Below, in pieces: positions 1 to 8,422 of a stretch of DNA of 64,000 nt. The notes beneath the pieces were generated by a model. The model ran no database searches. It saw nothing but the letters and a program-made list of their open reading frames with translations, and was not told where the DNA came from. The position numbers and the translations under genes were made by a program. The DNA comes from Chloroflexota bacterium. Its GTDB lineage: Bacteria > Chloroflexota > Anaerolineae > Anaerolineales > Villigracilaceae. The DNA lies in assembly GCA_023459215.1 (NCBI GenBank), contig JAEWVF010000023.1:14799-78798 (forward strand). The letters run 5' to 3'. Numbering within the stretch: position 1 is the first letter of the stretch; each line of letters starts with the position of its first letter.

Positions 1-1052
1 ACGGCTTCGACCGCATCCCCGAAACCCGCATGGCCGACCCGCTGCCGCCCCAACGCGGCAACCCGAGCCTCGAAGCGGAAGAACGCATCCGTGATACGAT
101 GGCCGCCCTCGGCTTGCAGGAAATCATCACCCACCGCATGACCGCGCCTGAGATCGAAAGTCGCCTGCTGCCGCCCGGCAGCGAGTCGAGCATCGAATAC
201 GTCAAACTCGCCAACACCATCGCGCCCGAAAAACGCGTTCTGCGCCGCTCCCTGCTCAGCTCAGTGCTGAATGTGGTTGAGCGCAACGCCCGCCTGCGTG
301 AGAGCCTGGCCATGTTCGAAATCGGCTCGGTTTACATCCCCAACCCTTCGACAGGCTCAGGGCAGGCGGCCAATCTGCCGCTCGAGCCGCATCGGCTGGC
401 CTTCGCCATCACCGGCCGCCGTTACGAAAGCGCCTGGGACACAAAAATCGGGGTCAAGCTGGATTTCTACGACTTAAAGGGCATCGTCGAAGCCCTGATG
501 GACTCGCTGCACCTGGATGTTACCTATGTCCCGGCAGAGCACCCCTCCTTCCACCCCGGAAAGTGCGCCGCGGTTGTCTTGACAGCAAACAGCACTTCGA
601 CTTCGCAACCCCATGCTCCGCTCAGTGCGCCCCTGGGTGTGTTCGGTGAACTGCACCCGCAAGTACAGGAAAACTTCGATTTCGTTTCTCCCGTCCTGGC
701 GGCCGATTTCGATCTGGATGCCACCCTGGCGGCCATTCCGGCGGGTTATCCGATCCGCCCGGTCAGCGAGTTCCCGCCCGTTCTGGAAGATATCGCCATG
801 ATCGTCGATGAAGCCCTGCCCGCCGATAAAGTGGAGGCGCTTATCCGGCAGACTGGCGGCAAAATGCTCGAAAGCGTCCACCTGTTCGACGTTTTCCGCA
901 GTGAGCAAATTGGCGACGGTAAGAAAAGCCTGGCCTACGCCCTGACCTATCGCTCACACGAAGGCACCCTGACCGACAAGGATGCCGCCGGCATCCGCAC
1001 CCGCATCATCAAGCGGCTGGAAAACGAACTCGGCGCAAAACTGAGAAGCTGA
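1..1052 (+). CDS. pheT: Phenylalanine--tRNA ligase beta subunit, C-terminal part
   Basis: This is the 3' part of the tRNA-charging enzyme that, with PheS, attaches phenylalanine to tRNA-Phe in the cytoplasm. The frame is open from base 3 and runs off the left edge; the ATG at 30 is internal because in-frame residues GFDRIPETR precede it, a segment typical of the B5/B3-B4 to core-domain junction. The remaining 349 residues cover the catalytic-like core of the beta subunit and a terminal FDX-ACB anticodon-binding domain (about the last 95 residues, from YPIRPVSEFPPV to KRLENELGAKL). Two REP-like repeats (344-367 and 595-630) are read through in frame as the Ser/Thr/Pro-rich stretches NPSTGSGQAA and NSTSTSQPHAPLSAP, which look like insertions in surface loops. 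A terminator follows. Family assignment is firm. Confidence 0.95.
   Translation, partial: GFDRIPETRMADPLPPQRGNPSLEAEERIRDTMAALGLQEIITHRMTAPEIESRLLPPGSESSIEYVKLANTIAPEKRVLRRSLLSSVLNVVERNARLRESLAMFEIGSVYIPNPSTGSGQAANLPLEPHRLAFAITGRRYESAWDTKIGVKLDFYDLKGIVEALMDSLHLDVTYVPAEHPSFHPGKCAAVVLTANSTSTSQPHAPLSAPLGVFGELHPQVQENFDFVSPVLAADFDLDATLAAIPAGYPIRPVSEFPPVLEDIAMIVDEALPADKVEALIRQTGGKMLESVHLFDVFRSEQIGDGKKSLAYALTYRSHEGTLTDKDAAGIRTRIIKRLENELGAKLRS
344..367. repeat. REP-like repeat inside pheT (short form)
   Basis: The segment CCCTTCGACAGGCTCAGGGC has the two ends of the repeat seen at 10068-10172 (CCCTTCGAC and GCTCAGGGC) with a shortened centre. It keeps the pheT reading frame and encodes PSTGSGQ. Confidence 0.65.
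595..630. repeat. REP-like repeat inside pheT (long form)
   Basis: CTTCGACTTCGC...GCTCCGCTCAGTGC resembles the right half of the 10068-10172 palindrome (CTTCGACTGCGC..GCTCCGCTCAGGGC). It is translated in frame as a Ser/Thr/Pro-rich loop in PheT. Confidence 0.55.
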
Positions 1053-1066
1053 CCATCTGAACAACA

Positions 1067-1098
1067 AAAAACTGCCAGGCAATTTGCTGGCAGTTTTT
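1067..1098. terminator. Bidirectional intrinsic terminator between pheT and suhB
   Basis: A perfect 12-bp stem AAAAACTGCCAG / CTGGCAGTTTTT encloses an 8-nt loop, with A and T runs at either end so that it can serve both convergent genes. Confidence 0.85.
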
Positions 1099-1113
1099 GA
1101 TTCGAGACTTAAA

Positions 1114-1896
1114 TTAGCCGTTCAGTTCTTGCAGGATTTTCTGGTGCAAAACCGGGTTGGCAGCAATAACTGAAAGCGGCGGCTGGAAAAAATTGGCTTC
1201 CCCGCGCACATCGGTCACTTTCGCGCCAGCCTCCAGCGCAATCAGCGCCCCGGCGCACAGATCCCAGGCCTTGAGTGAAAGTTCCCAATAACCGTCAAAG
1301 CGACCGGCGGCGATGTAACACAAATCCAGCGCGGCAGAACCGAGACGGCGCACGCCCTGCGATTTCAAAGCAAAATTGGCGTAATTGGCCAGGTTGTTGT
1401 CCGCCGTGGTGCGCACATCATAGGGAAATCCCGTCACCATCAAAGCGTGAGTCAGCTCGCTGACCTGCTTGACCTTGAGCGGACGGCCATTTAGCCACGC
1501 GCCGCGTCCCTTTTCAGCCAGGAACATCTCATCGCGGCTGGGATCGTAAACCGCACCCAGAAGCAACTGGCCGCGATAGGCATAAGCGACCGCCACCGAA
1601 TAAATCGGGATGCCGTGCGCATAATTGACCGTTCCATCCAGCGGATCGATGATCCACAAGTGTTCATCGGAGCCGTCGATGCCGCCAGTCTCCTCGGACA
1701 GTACGCTGTGACCGGGGAATTGACGGGCAACCTCCCCGAGCAGGTATTCTTCAGAGCGGTGGTCAAACTCGGTAACCAGGTCAATTTCCCCTTTGTAATC
1801 GACCTGAATATCATGCTTCTCATAACCTTGAGACAAAATAGAACCGGCCTGGCGCGCCATCCGCTCCAGGTCGGCTAAAACGGGCATATTTGACAT
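1114..1896 (-). CDS. suhB: Inositol monophosphatase family protein
   Basis: A Mg-dependent, Li-sensitive-type phosphatase of the IMPase/FBPase superfamily, 260 residues, the usual length. Metal-binding motif A is WIIDPLDGTVNYAHG (residues 81-95; D84, D87) preceded by SEET (E68/E69), and motif B is WDLCAGALIALEAGA (D212). Substrates may be myo-inositol phosphates, fructose bisphosphate or related sugar phosphates; sequence alone does not decide. The ATG at 1896 directly abuts the stop codon of the upstream response-regulator gene, so the two are almost certainly co-transcribed. The gene ends before the shared terminator at 1067-1098. The family is certain; the symbol is by homology to bacterial SuhB. 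Confidence 0.9.
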   Translation of the reverse strand: MSNMPVLADLERMARQAGSILSQGYEKHDIQVDYKGEIDLVTEFDHRSEEYLLGEVARQFPGHSVLSEETGGIDGSDEHLWIIDPLDGTVNYAHGIPIYSVAVAYAYRGQLLLGAVYDPSRDEMFLAEKGRGAWLNGRPLKVKQVSELTHALMVTGFPYDVRTTADNNLANYANFALKSQGVRRLGSAALDLCYIAAGRFDGYWELSLKAWDLCAGALIALEAGAKVTDVRGEANFFQPPLSVIAANPVLHQKILQELNG

Positions 1897-2526
1897 TTAT
1901 TTTTTGGAACCTTTTATGATTTCCTCGAGCGCGCGGTTGGTATCCTGCAACTCGGCTTTGATGTTTTCACGATCAGCATTGGCTTGCTCGAGCATGGTCT
2001 TAAACGCGGGGCGCTGCTCTTCGGGCAGGGTGGGAATCAATCGCTCAATACGCTGAATCTGGGTATGTTTGTGACGCAGTTTCTGCTCAAGGCGCTCACG
2101 ATAACCCTGGAAAAAAGCCAGATTGTTGAGCGGTTCGGGCGAGGTCGGCGACCCCTGGGTCATGATCTCGGCCACCGTCAAAAGGAATTCTTCCGTATCA
2201 ATCGGCTTCTCGATAAAACGGGCCGCCCCCAGGCTCATTGCAAAACCGCGGTCTTCAGGGGTGACATAGGTAGCCGAAAGGAAAATCACCGGAATCTTGC
2301 GTGTATTAGAGTCCTGGCGCAGCTTCTGGACAAACGCAAACCCATCCAGTTTGGGCATCAAAATATCGGTAATAATCAGGGCAGGCTTCTCGGTCTGGGC
2401 CTTGGTCAGGCCTTCGAGACCGTTACGGGCGCTAATCACCTGGTAGCCCTTAAAGCGCAGGGTTACCTCGAGCAATTCGAGCACATTCGGAACATCTTCA
2501 ACAACGAGTATGGGGCCTTGAGTCAT
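1897..2526 (-). CDS. Response regulator with receiver domain and C-terminal coiled coil
   Basis: A cytoplasmic signalling protein of 209 residues. Residues 5-122 form a CheY-like receiver: acidic pair E10-D11, phosphoacceptor D54 in TDILMPKLDG, conserved S84 and K107 (EKPID). There is no DNA-binding output domain. Instead residues 135-209 are charged and predicted helical, with heptad-like Leu/Ile/Arg spacing (QKLRHKHTQIQRIERL, then AELQDTNRALEEII), suggesting a coiled coil for protein interaction. No histidine kinase lies nearby except the kinase-less 7TM-PAS protein at 6879. It is first in an operon with the inositol-phosphatase gene. Confidence 0.85.
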   Translation of the reverse strand: MTQGPILVVEDVPNVLELLEVTLRFKGYQVISARNGLEGLTKAQTEKPALIITDILMPKLDGFAFVQKLRQDSNTRKIPVIFLSATYVTPEDRGFAMSLGAARFIEKPIDTEEFLLTVAEIMTQGSPTSPEPLNNLAFFQGYRERLEQKLRHKHTQIQRIERLIPTLPEEQRPAFKTMLEQANADRENIKAELQDTNRALEEIIKGSKK

Positions 2527-2628
2527 GGGTTTATTTTACACCTTGCGGCTAATTTTCGCCTTACAAATTGATAAGCCTGCCCGGATCATTCGCCAGCAAA
2601 ACATCAATCCCTAAAATCGTAAAGCCTG

Positions 2629-3117
2629 TCATGCCAAGGATTGCCAGGCCTGATAATTGGCCTTGATTTGCTCAATATGGGCCGGGATGTGACCGGCGTA
2701 GATATCCAGCCACTTATCAAAGGAGTATGGCTCTTTGTATTCGGGATGGTTTACGGTATGAGTGAATACCTCGTCAGGCAAGGTTTTCAACCATTTGTAC
2801 GTGGTCAGGCGCGCATATTTTGTAACTTGCAGGGCATCGTCAACATCCTGCTCATGATAATTCAAGGCAAGCGCCCATCGATCCTGATCATAAGCCATTA
2901 ACGTGCGGCCGGGTTCAGCGGCCAGCAGGCGCGCCCGCAAGGCGCTGTTCCCCTCGCTGTCGGCCAGGTGGACGATGACCTCATGAATACTCCACGCATC
3001 CGGAGCCGGTTTGAACTTCCAGGCCTCGCGCGGAATGGCGTTCAATGTTTCCAGCAGCAAATCGAAACCCCGGCCATATTGCTCGATTTTCTCATCCCGT
3101 TCCATGCGATTCATCAT
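2629..3117 (-). CDS. DinB/YfiT-family putative metalloenzyme
   Basis: A 162-residue protein of the DinB four-helix-bundle family, whose members bind a divalent metal through three histidines; many are thiol-dependent transferases, others unknown. The expected ligands are visible: H50 in EVIVHLAD and H143/H147 in GHIPAHIEQI. The N-terminal WSIHEVIVHLADSE and C-terminal HIEQIKANYQAW are typical. It stands alone between the response-regulator operon and the thiolase. The ATG at 3117 has an alternative four codons later (MERDEK). Its substrate cannot be told. Confidence 0.8.
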   Translation of the reverse strand: MMNRMERDEKIEQYGRGFDLLLETLNAIPREAWKFKPAPDAWSIHEVIVHLADSEGNSALRARLLAAEPGRTLMAYDQDRWALALNYHEQDVDDALQVTKYARLTTYKWLKTLPDEVFTHTVNHPEYKEPYSFDKWLDIYAGHIPAHIEQIKANYQAWQSLA

Positions 3118-3142
3118 CTCTCATTCCTTTCAGCATTAAGCA

Positions 3143-4345
3143 TTATTCCACTTCAACCGCCAGGGCTACCGCCTCGCCACCGCCCAGGCAAAGCGAAGCC
3201 AGGCCGCGCTTCAGGCCGCGATCCCGCAGGGCATGGATCAAAGTCGTCAGCACGCGCGCGCCGCTGGCCCCAATCGGATGGCCAAGCGAAATGCCGCCGC
3301 CATACACATTGACCTTGTCCCAATCCCAGCCCTGATCAGCCAGTTCGTAACCGTTGGCCAGAACCTGGGCAGCAAACGCCTCGTTCAGTTCGATCAAATC
3401 GACATCAGCAAACGTCCAGCCCGCCCTGGCAAGCACTTTGGGCATCGCTTTGGCCGGCGCAGCGAACAGCCATTTGGATTCAAGCGCTGCCTGGCCATAG
3501 GCGACAATCCGCGCCAGGGGAGTCAATCCGCGCGATTCGGCATAAGCGCGGCTGGCCACCACCAGCGCCGCAGCGCCATCGTTCAGGGAGGATGAATTCC
3601 CGGCGGTGACACGCCCATCGTTACGGAAAGCGGGCTTGAGTTTGGCCAGCGCCTCGAGCGAAGCATCCCGGCGAGGGCCTTCATCGTTCTCGAACAGGGT
3701 CAGCTCACCTTTGCGCCCCTTCAATTCAACCGGGACAATCTCGGCTTTGAATTTTCCGGCATCCTGGGCCGCAATCGCCTTTTGATGGCTCCCCAGGGCA
3801 AAAACATCCATCGCTTCGCGGGTGACTTCATATTCTTCGGCAATAAAATCAGCAGAATTGCCCATACCCCAATCCTCGAACGGGTCCCACAGGCCATCGT
3901 GGAGCAGGGCGTCGGTTAACTGGGTGTGACCGTAACGCAACTCGCCGCCGCGTCCGTGAATCAGGTAGGGTGCGCGCGACATCGACTCGAAGCCGCCAGC
4001 GACAAACAGGTTGCCATCCCCGGCGCGAATGGCCTGGGCAGCCGACATGACCGCTTTCAAGCCCGAACCGCAAACCTTGTTGAGCGTGGTTGCGCTGACT
4101 GTGGCTGGCAAACCGGCAAAGATGGCTGCCTGGCGGGCCGGGGCCTGGCCCACGCCGGCCTGGATGACATTTCCCAGCAATACTTCATCAATCTCTTCTG
4201 GATTTTCCAACCCGGCGCGTTCCACGGCGGCTTTAACAACAACCGCCCCCAGTTTGGGGGCCGGAATTCCGCTCAAAGCGCCCTGAAAGCGCCCAATCGG
4301 GGTGCGCACAGCGGAAAGAATCACCGCTTCGGTTTCTTTACTCAT
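3143..4345 (-). CDS. Acetyl-CoA C-acyltransferase (thiolase)
   Basis: A 400-residue thiolase, which condenses two acetyl-CoA to acetoacetyl-CoA or cleaves 3-ketoacyl-CoA by the reverse reaction. Catalytic residues are in place: nucleophile C92 in NKVCGSGLKAV, H356 in LGHPIGASGAR, and C386 in SLCLGGGEAVAL. A biosynthetic or degradative role cannot be separated by sequence; the gene is not beside other beta-oxidation or mevalonate genes. The start at 4345 follows a strong AGGAGGAG ribosome site. It is transcribed divergently from aroQ. Confidence 0.92.
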   Translation of the reverse strand: MSKETEAVILSAVRTPIGRFQGALSGIPAPKLGAVVVKAAVERAGLENPEEIDEVLLGNVIQAGVGQAPARQAAIFAGLPATVSATTLNKVCGSGLKAVMSAAQAIRAGDGNLFVAGGFESMSRAPYLIHGRGGELRYGHTQLTDALLHDGLWDPFEDWGMGNSADFIAEEYEVTREAMDVFALGSHQKAIAAQDAGKFKAEIVPVELKGRKGELTLFENDEGPRRDASLEALAKLKPAFRNDGRVTAGNSSSLNDGAAALVVASRAYAESRGLTPLARIVAYGQAALESKWLFAAPAKAMPKVLARAGWTFADVDLIELNEAFAAQVLANGYELADQGWDWDKVNVYGGGISLGHPIGASGARVLTTLIHALRDRGLKRGLASLCLGGGEAVALAVEVE

Positions 4346-4380
4346 CGCTCCTCCTGTTCAATTGTCCTTTGGCAAGGAAT

Positions 4381-4407
4381 ATTATAACCGCTCGGAGGAT
4401 GTGATAA
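4381..4407 (-). promoter_or_regulatory. Candidate promoter of the thiolase gene
   Basis: On the minus strand a perfect TATAAT (4381-4386) lies 15 bp from TTATCA (4402-4407), in the 72-bp space between the divergent thiolase and aroQ starts. The spacing is short, so this is tentative. Confidence 0.4.
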
Positions 4408-4417
4408 GATTTATTGC

Positions 4418-4855
4418 ATGAAATCAATCCTGCTCTTACACGGCCCCAACCTGAACCTGCTCGGCACGCGCGAACCGGAAGTATATGGACGCTTAACGCT
4501 GGAAGATATCAACACCCGCATCCAGGCTGCCGGCCAGGAAGTTGGGCTGGAAGTGCGCTGCCTGCAAAGCAACCACGAAGGCGCCCTGATCGATGCCCTG
4601 CATGATGCGCGCAACTGGGCCAGCGGCGTGCTCTTCAACCCCGGCGGCTACACCCACACCTCGGTTGCCCTGCGGGATGCCATCGCTGCAATCGGCATCC
4701 CGGTGGTGGAAGTTCATCTTTCAAATGTTTATGCGCGTGAAGAATTTCGTCATACATCCTTGATCTCGCCGGTTTGCAAAGGCAAAATCAGCGGATTTGG
4801 CTGGCACTCGTACTGGCTGGGATTGATGGCGCTCAAGGAGATTCTGGGCGCGTAA
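4418..4855 (+). CDS. aroQ: Type II 3-dehydroquinate dehydratase
   Basis: Converts 3-dehydroquinate to 3-dehydroshikimate, the third step of the shikimate pathway. At 145 residues it matches the small dodecameric type II enzyme. Visible signatures are LLHGPNLNLLGTREPEVYG (with catalytic Tyr23 and the flexible-loop Arg), NPGGYTHTSVALRDAI, and VEVHLSNVYAREEFRHTS, which carries the substrate-binding His and Ser. No other shikimate genes are adjacent. Its last 23 bases overlap the 3' end of the convergent pyruvyl-transferase gene. Confidence 0.95.
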   Translation: MKSILLLHGPNLNLLGTREPEVYGRLTLEDINTRIQAAGQEVGLEVRCLQSNHEGALIDALHDARNWASGVLFNPGGYTHTSVALRDAIAAIGIPVVEVHLSNVYAREEFRHTSLISPVCKGKISGFGWHSYWLGLMALKEILGA

Positions 4856-6098
4856 GGTTTTTCAGGATTTCGGCAAATTCGGCCTGGGTGCGCTCGATGG
4901 AATCCTGGCCCTGCTGACGGGTGCGCGCCAGCTCCGGCTGCATCTTTTGCGCGAAGCAACGCTCCACCGCTTCAGCCAATTTTTCCACATCCAGTTCTTC
5001 CACCGGAATTAAGACTGGCCAGCCCAGCGCCTTTGCCTGGGCTGTTACTTTCCCACCCCCGGCAATCGAATCGACCGCCACCACTGGCACGGAATTTTTC
5101 AGGCCCAGCACCAGTCCATGCAGGCGGTTGGTAATCAGCACATCCACTTTGCGCAGCAGACTCTCGAATTCTCGCGCCGATTTCAAACCGGTTTTATTGC
5201 CGTGGATAATTGTATCCAGCCGGAGCGGCACAACCTGGGTGGTTTTCAAGTATTCTTCAAACACCTGCCGGACATAAGGATGGCGCTGGCGCTGGCCATA
5301 GGCAGCCTGACGCTCCACCAACAGCACACCGACAACCGGGACAGCCTGCACCTGGCGGCCAAAAGCCAAATCTGCGCGGATTTCGTCCGGGTTGTCGCGG
5401 GCCAACAGATAGTCGAAACCGGCAGAGCCGGGCTGGGAAATCGTCAGGTTTACGCCGATTTTCAGGCAATGTCCAAAGCGCTTGAGCAGCATGGCCGGGA
5501 CAGCTTTTTCGGGATACCAGGGACCACAGACAAAGATGAAAATGCCGTACTCGCCGGGGTTGGCCTGTTCCAGGGCGATGCCTTCAACGCCGTCTTCGAA
5601 GTTGGAGGCAACATCATAGGGAATCCCGGCCTCGGCCAGCCACTCGCAAACTTTCTCCTGGGCTTCGACATCGCCAAACGTCCCGCCGCCGCCAGGCAGG
5701 CTGAAATGCCCGGCAACCAGGGCCTTGCTCGGGCGCGCAGCGGAATCCGCCGGCAGGGCGGCGGGCAGGCGCTTGAAACGGAATTTGAACCAGCGCAAAA
5801 GCAGTTCCTTGCGCAGGAATTCCTTCAGGTTGTTCCAGGAGACGAGTCGCAGGTCGAGGCGCGCCTGCGAAAAAGCCGAGGTGCGGTAAACAGCCTGCAC
5901 CCGCACCGTAACCATTTTGGCGGCATCCACATCCGCCTGTTTGTCAAGCGAAACCCGCTCGAGCAAACGGACGCCAAGCGCCCGGGCCACCTTTTGGGCC
6001 TGCGATTCGGCCCTGGCAATGGCCTTTTGCAGGGCCAGGGTTTCATTTTCTTCAGTCTGTGTGGCAACCACACGAATGGTTTCTGTTGATTTTTCCAA
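4833..6098 (-). CDS. Polysaccharide pyruvyl transferase family protein
   Basis: The C-terminal two thirds belong to the pyruvyl-transferase family (CsaB/WcaK type), which moves pyruvate from PEP to cell-surface polysaccharides. The diagnostic segment is DVLITNRLHGLVLGLKNSVP followed by VAVDSIAGGGKV. The first ~130 residues (ETIRVVATQTEENETLALQKA..., then a basic WFKFRFKRLP stretch) are not part of the usual domain. I place the start at the TTG at 6098, 9 nt after AAAGGA; another in-frame TTG at 6119 would put that ribosome site inside the gene. Its 3' end overlaps convergent aroQ by 23 bp. The acceptor is unknown. Confidence 0.75.
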   Translation of the reverse strand: MEKSTETIRVVATQTEENETLALQKAIARAESQAQKVARALGVRLLERVSLDKQADVDAAKMVTVRVQAVYRTSAFSQARLDLRLVSWNNLKEFLRKELLLRWFKFRFKRLPAALPADSAARPSKALVAGHFSLPGGGGTFGDVEAQEKVCEWLAEAGIPYDVASNFEDGVEGIALEQANPGEYGIFIFVCGPWYPEKAVPAMLLKRFGHCLKIGVNLTISQPGSAGFDYLLARDNPDEIRADLAFGRQVQAVPVVGVLLVERQAAYGQRQRHPYVRQVFEEYLKTTQVVPLRLDTIIHGNKTGLKSAREFESLLRKVDVLITNRLHGLVLGLKNSVPVVAVDSIAGGGKVTAQAKALGWPVLIPVEELDVEKLAEAVERCFAQKMQPELARTRQQGQDSIERTQAEFAEILKNLTRPESP

Positions 6099-6189
6099 GC
6101 AAAACGTTCCTTTCCGCAATTATTTTACCTTCGCGGCCCGTTTTCAACTACAATTGATTATTCTTATTGGTATCGAAAGGAAATTCCCC

Positions 6190-6846
6190 ATGCAAACACT
6201 GACAGAAGCCAATACCCGCCGCTATTACCAGATTGCGCTGTGGCTCGGGATTTTGACCGTTGTTTATAACCTGCTCGAAGGGCTGGTTTCGATTTATTTT
6301 GGCGTCAGCGATGAAACGATTGCGCTCTTCGGTTTCGGCGTCGATTCGTTCATCGAGGTTATCTCCGGCCTGGGGATTGTCGCGATGGTGCTGCGCATCC
6401 GCCAAAACCCGGATACATCACGCTCAACCTTCGAGCGCACCGCCCTGCGCATCACCGGGACGGGTTTCTACCTGCTGGCGCTTGGGCTTGGCGCGACGGC
6501 CATTGTCAATATCCTCAGCGGTCACAAGCCCGAAACCACCCTGACAGGAGTCATCATCGCGCTGGTTTCGATCCTGACGATGTGGGCGCTGGTTTCGGCC
6601 AAACGCCATATCGGGCGCAAACTGAATTCCGCGCCAATTTTGGCAGACGCCAACTGCACCCTGGTTTGCATCTACATGTCTATCGTTTTACTCGCCGCAA
6701 GCCTGGTCTACGAACTGACCGGTTTTGGCTTCGTAGACAGCCTGGGCGCGCTCGGCTTGATCTATTTTTCCTACAACGAAGGCCGCGAAGCCTTCGAAAA
6801 AGCCGCCGGGATGGAATGCGGCTGTGAAGAGCCTCACAATAAGTGA
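6190..6846 (+). CDS. Cation transporter, CDF-like integral membrane protein
   Basis: A 218-residue membrane protein with five to six predicted hydrophobic helices, resembling the membrane domain of cation-diffusion-facilitator exporters (Zn/Co/Fe/Mn). Helix 2 carries FGFGVDSFIEVISG, where CDF proteins place the metal-site Asp (HSxxD-type position), and helix 5 has the reciprocal FGFVDSLGALGLIYFSYNEG. The cytoplasmic C-terminal domain of classical CDF proteins is missing; the protein ends with Cys-rich MECGCEEPHNK, which may bind metal. The ATG at 6190 follows GAAAGG. Metal specificity is unknown. Confidence 0.75.
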   Translation: MQTLTEANTRRYYQIALWLGILTVVYNLLEGLVSIYFGVSDETIALFGFGVDSFIEVISGLGIVAMVLRIRQNPDTSRSTFERTALRITGTGFYLLALGLGATAIVNILSGHKPETTLTGVIIALVSILTMWALVSAKRHIGRKLNSAPILADANCTLVCIYMSIVLLAASLVYELTGFGFVDSLGALGLIYFSYNEGREAFEKAAGMECGCEEPHNK

Positions 6847-6878
6847 CAAACCCGACCCAAGTGCGATAAAATAGGGGC

Positions 6879-8288
6879 ATGGAATTTTCATTGAACACAT
6901 TTTCGTTGGCATTGCTTGTTTCGGCCATTGCCTCGGCCTCCGTGGCAATCCTGACCTATCAACGACGAAAAGTGAACGGCGCCACCGTCATGTTCTGGAT
7001 TGCGGTGGCGCTAACGTTTTGGTCGCTGGCCTACAGCATCGAAAACCTGAACCCCGACCTGGGCTGGCACAGATTTTGGATACAAGTTCAGTTTATCAGC
7101 ATCCCTTTCATCCCGGTCTTGTGGCTGATTTTTGCCATCCAATATACCCAGCAAAACAAAGCGCCCTCGCTTTCGCGTATGGCCCTGCTCTTCCTGGTGC
7201 CAGCCTCTGCCGTGCTGATGGCCTGGACCAACGAACTGCATCACCTGTTCTGGGCCGATATGAAAATCGTCATCTTGAGCGGCGTCAGCATGTTGGCCGT
7301 TACCTTCGGGCCGTATTTTATTTTTTATGCCATTTACTCGTATGCGGCCATCTTCCTGGGGATATTTTTCTTCTCGCGCCACGCCTTTCAAGTGGAAGCA
7401 GCTTACCGCTCGCAAGCCTTTATCATGCTGGCCGCAGTCGTCGTTTTCATCAGCGGGAACGGCCTCTACCTGCTCGACCTGCTGCCCTTCAAGGGGCTGG
7501 ATATTACTGCCTTCAGTTTCACCTTCTCCAGCATCATCCTGTCCTACGGATTGTTCCGCCACCACCTGCTGGATTTGATGCCCATCGCCAACGAAATCAT
7601 CCTGCAAAACATCGGCGACGGGGTGCTGGTGCTCGACAGCCAAAAACGGATCATTTTCATCAACCCGGCCTTCGAGCAAATGGCCGGATTGCTCCCCGAT
7701 ACCTCCGTTGGTAGCCCGGTCAATGAAGTGCTGTTCAACTGGCCCGATCTCTTCACCAATCCCGGTGAAACCAGACAGGTCGAAGCCAAAATTACGCTCG
7801 GCGATTCTGAGCGCATTCTGCAAGTTGAGATTTCGCCAATCTGGCATCGTGAAACCCTGCAAGGCGGCATTTACGTTATCCATGACATCACCGAACGCGC
7901 CACCCAGGAAGAAAAAATGCGCCTGTTCCTCGACAGCCGCGAAAAGATCCAGGAAAACTTCATCTTCATGGCCATCGACAACACCAACAGCACCATCCTG
8001 GATGTCAACAGCTCTTTCAGCCTGGTCACCGGCTATACCCCCGAAGAAGTCATCGGCAAAAGCATCCTGGGGCTGAACCTGGTCAGCGTTGAAACCCGCG
8101 CCCTGCTCAACCGAATCCTGCTCACCTCGCCGGGCATCTACGATATGGAAATCAGCGTGCGCGCCAAGAACCGCCAGATGCAGGATTGGAATCTGTCAAT
8201 CAGCACCATCAGCCTGAACGAAACCTCGTTCAAGGTTTGGGTCGCCCAGCCGACCCAGGGCGATATTGCCACCCGTCCCATCTCATGA
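6879..8288 (+). CDS. 7TM sensor protein with two PAS domains, no kinase domain
   Basis: A 469-residue protein whose first ~225 residues form seven hydrophobic helices like the N-terminal sensor of many histidine kinases (HisK 7TM type). They are followed by a PAS domain (from NEIILQNIGDGVLVLDSQKRI) and a second PAS-like domain (from DSREKIQENFIFMAIDN). The protein stops there: no HisKA, HATPase, GGDEF or phosphatase output is present and no in-frame continuation follows. It may signal through a partner protein. A promoter for the ABC-F leader lies in its last codons. Confidence 0.75.
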   Translation: MEFSLNTFSLALLVSAIASASVAILTYQRRKVNGATVMFWIAVALTFWSLAYSIENLNPDLGWHRFWIQVQFISIPFIPVLWLIFAIQYTQQNKAPSLSRMALLFLVPASAVLMAWTNELHHLFWADMKIVILSGVSMLAVTFGPYFIFYAIYSYAAIFLGIFFFSRHAFQVEAAYRSQAFIMLAAVVVFISGNGLYLLDLLPFKGLDITAFSFTFSSIILSYGLFRHHLLDLMPIANEIILQNIGDGVLVLDSQKRIIFINPAFEQMAGLLPDTSVGSPVNEVLFNWPDLFTNPGETRQVEAKITLGDSERILQVEISPIWHRETLQGGIYVIHDITERATQEEKMRLFLDSREKIQENFIFMAIDNTNSTILDVNSSFSLVTGYTPEEVIGKSILGLNLVSVETRALLNRILLTSPGIYDMEISVRAKNRQMQDWNLSISTISLNETSFKVWVAQPTQGDIATRPIS

Positions 8289-8294
8289 TATAGT
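8266..8294 (+). promoter_or_regulatory. Promoter of the ABC-F leader
   Basis: TTGCCA (8266-8271) and TATAGT (8289-8294) are separated by exactly 17 bp. Transcription would begin near 8301, just upstream of the leader-peptide ribosome site at 8315-8319. Confidence 0.6.
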
Positions 8295-8326
8295 TGGCCC
8301 TGCCTTTAACATTCAGGAGTGAACCA

Positions 8327-8347
8327 ATGACAACGGAGAACATCTAA
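8327..8347 (+). CDS. Leader peptide MTTENI of the ABC-F attenuator
   Basis: A six-codon open frame, ATG ACA ACG GAG AAC ATC TAA, preceded by AGGAG at 7-nt spacing. It lies between a good promoter and an intrinsic terminator that precedes the ABC-F start codon. This is the layout of leader peptides at which drug-bound ribosomes stall to permit expression of ribosome-protection ABC-F or Erm genes. The peptide itself has no recognisable arrest motif; the role is inference from position. Confidence 0.6.
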   Translation: MTTENI

Positions 8348-8362
8348 GAAAACACGTTTTTT

Positions 8363-8422
8363 CGGGGTACGGCCCGCCAAAATGACTTTTGGCCGGGGGC
8401 GTTTGCCCTCGGTTTTTGTTTT
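8363..8422 (+). terminator. Attenuator: intrinsic terminator with alternative hairpins
   Basis: The terminator stem is CCGGGGGC / GCCCTCGG (8393-8400 with 8405-8412, one G-U pair), loop GTTT, followed by TTTTTGTTTT. Just upstream, CCCGCCAAAA (8373-8382) can pair with TTTTGG(c)CGGG (8387-8397), which takes the 5' arm of the terminator stem and would act as an antiterminator. CGGG at 8363-8366 can instead pair with CCCG at 8373-8376, releasing the terminator. The structures are mutually exclusive. Confidence 0.7.
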
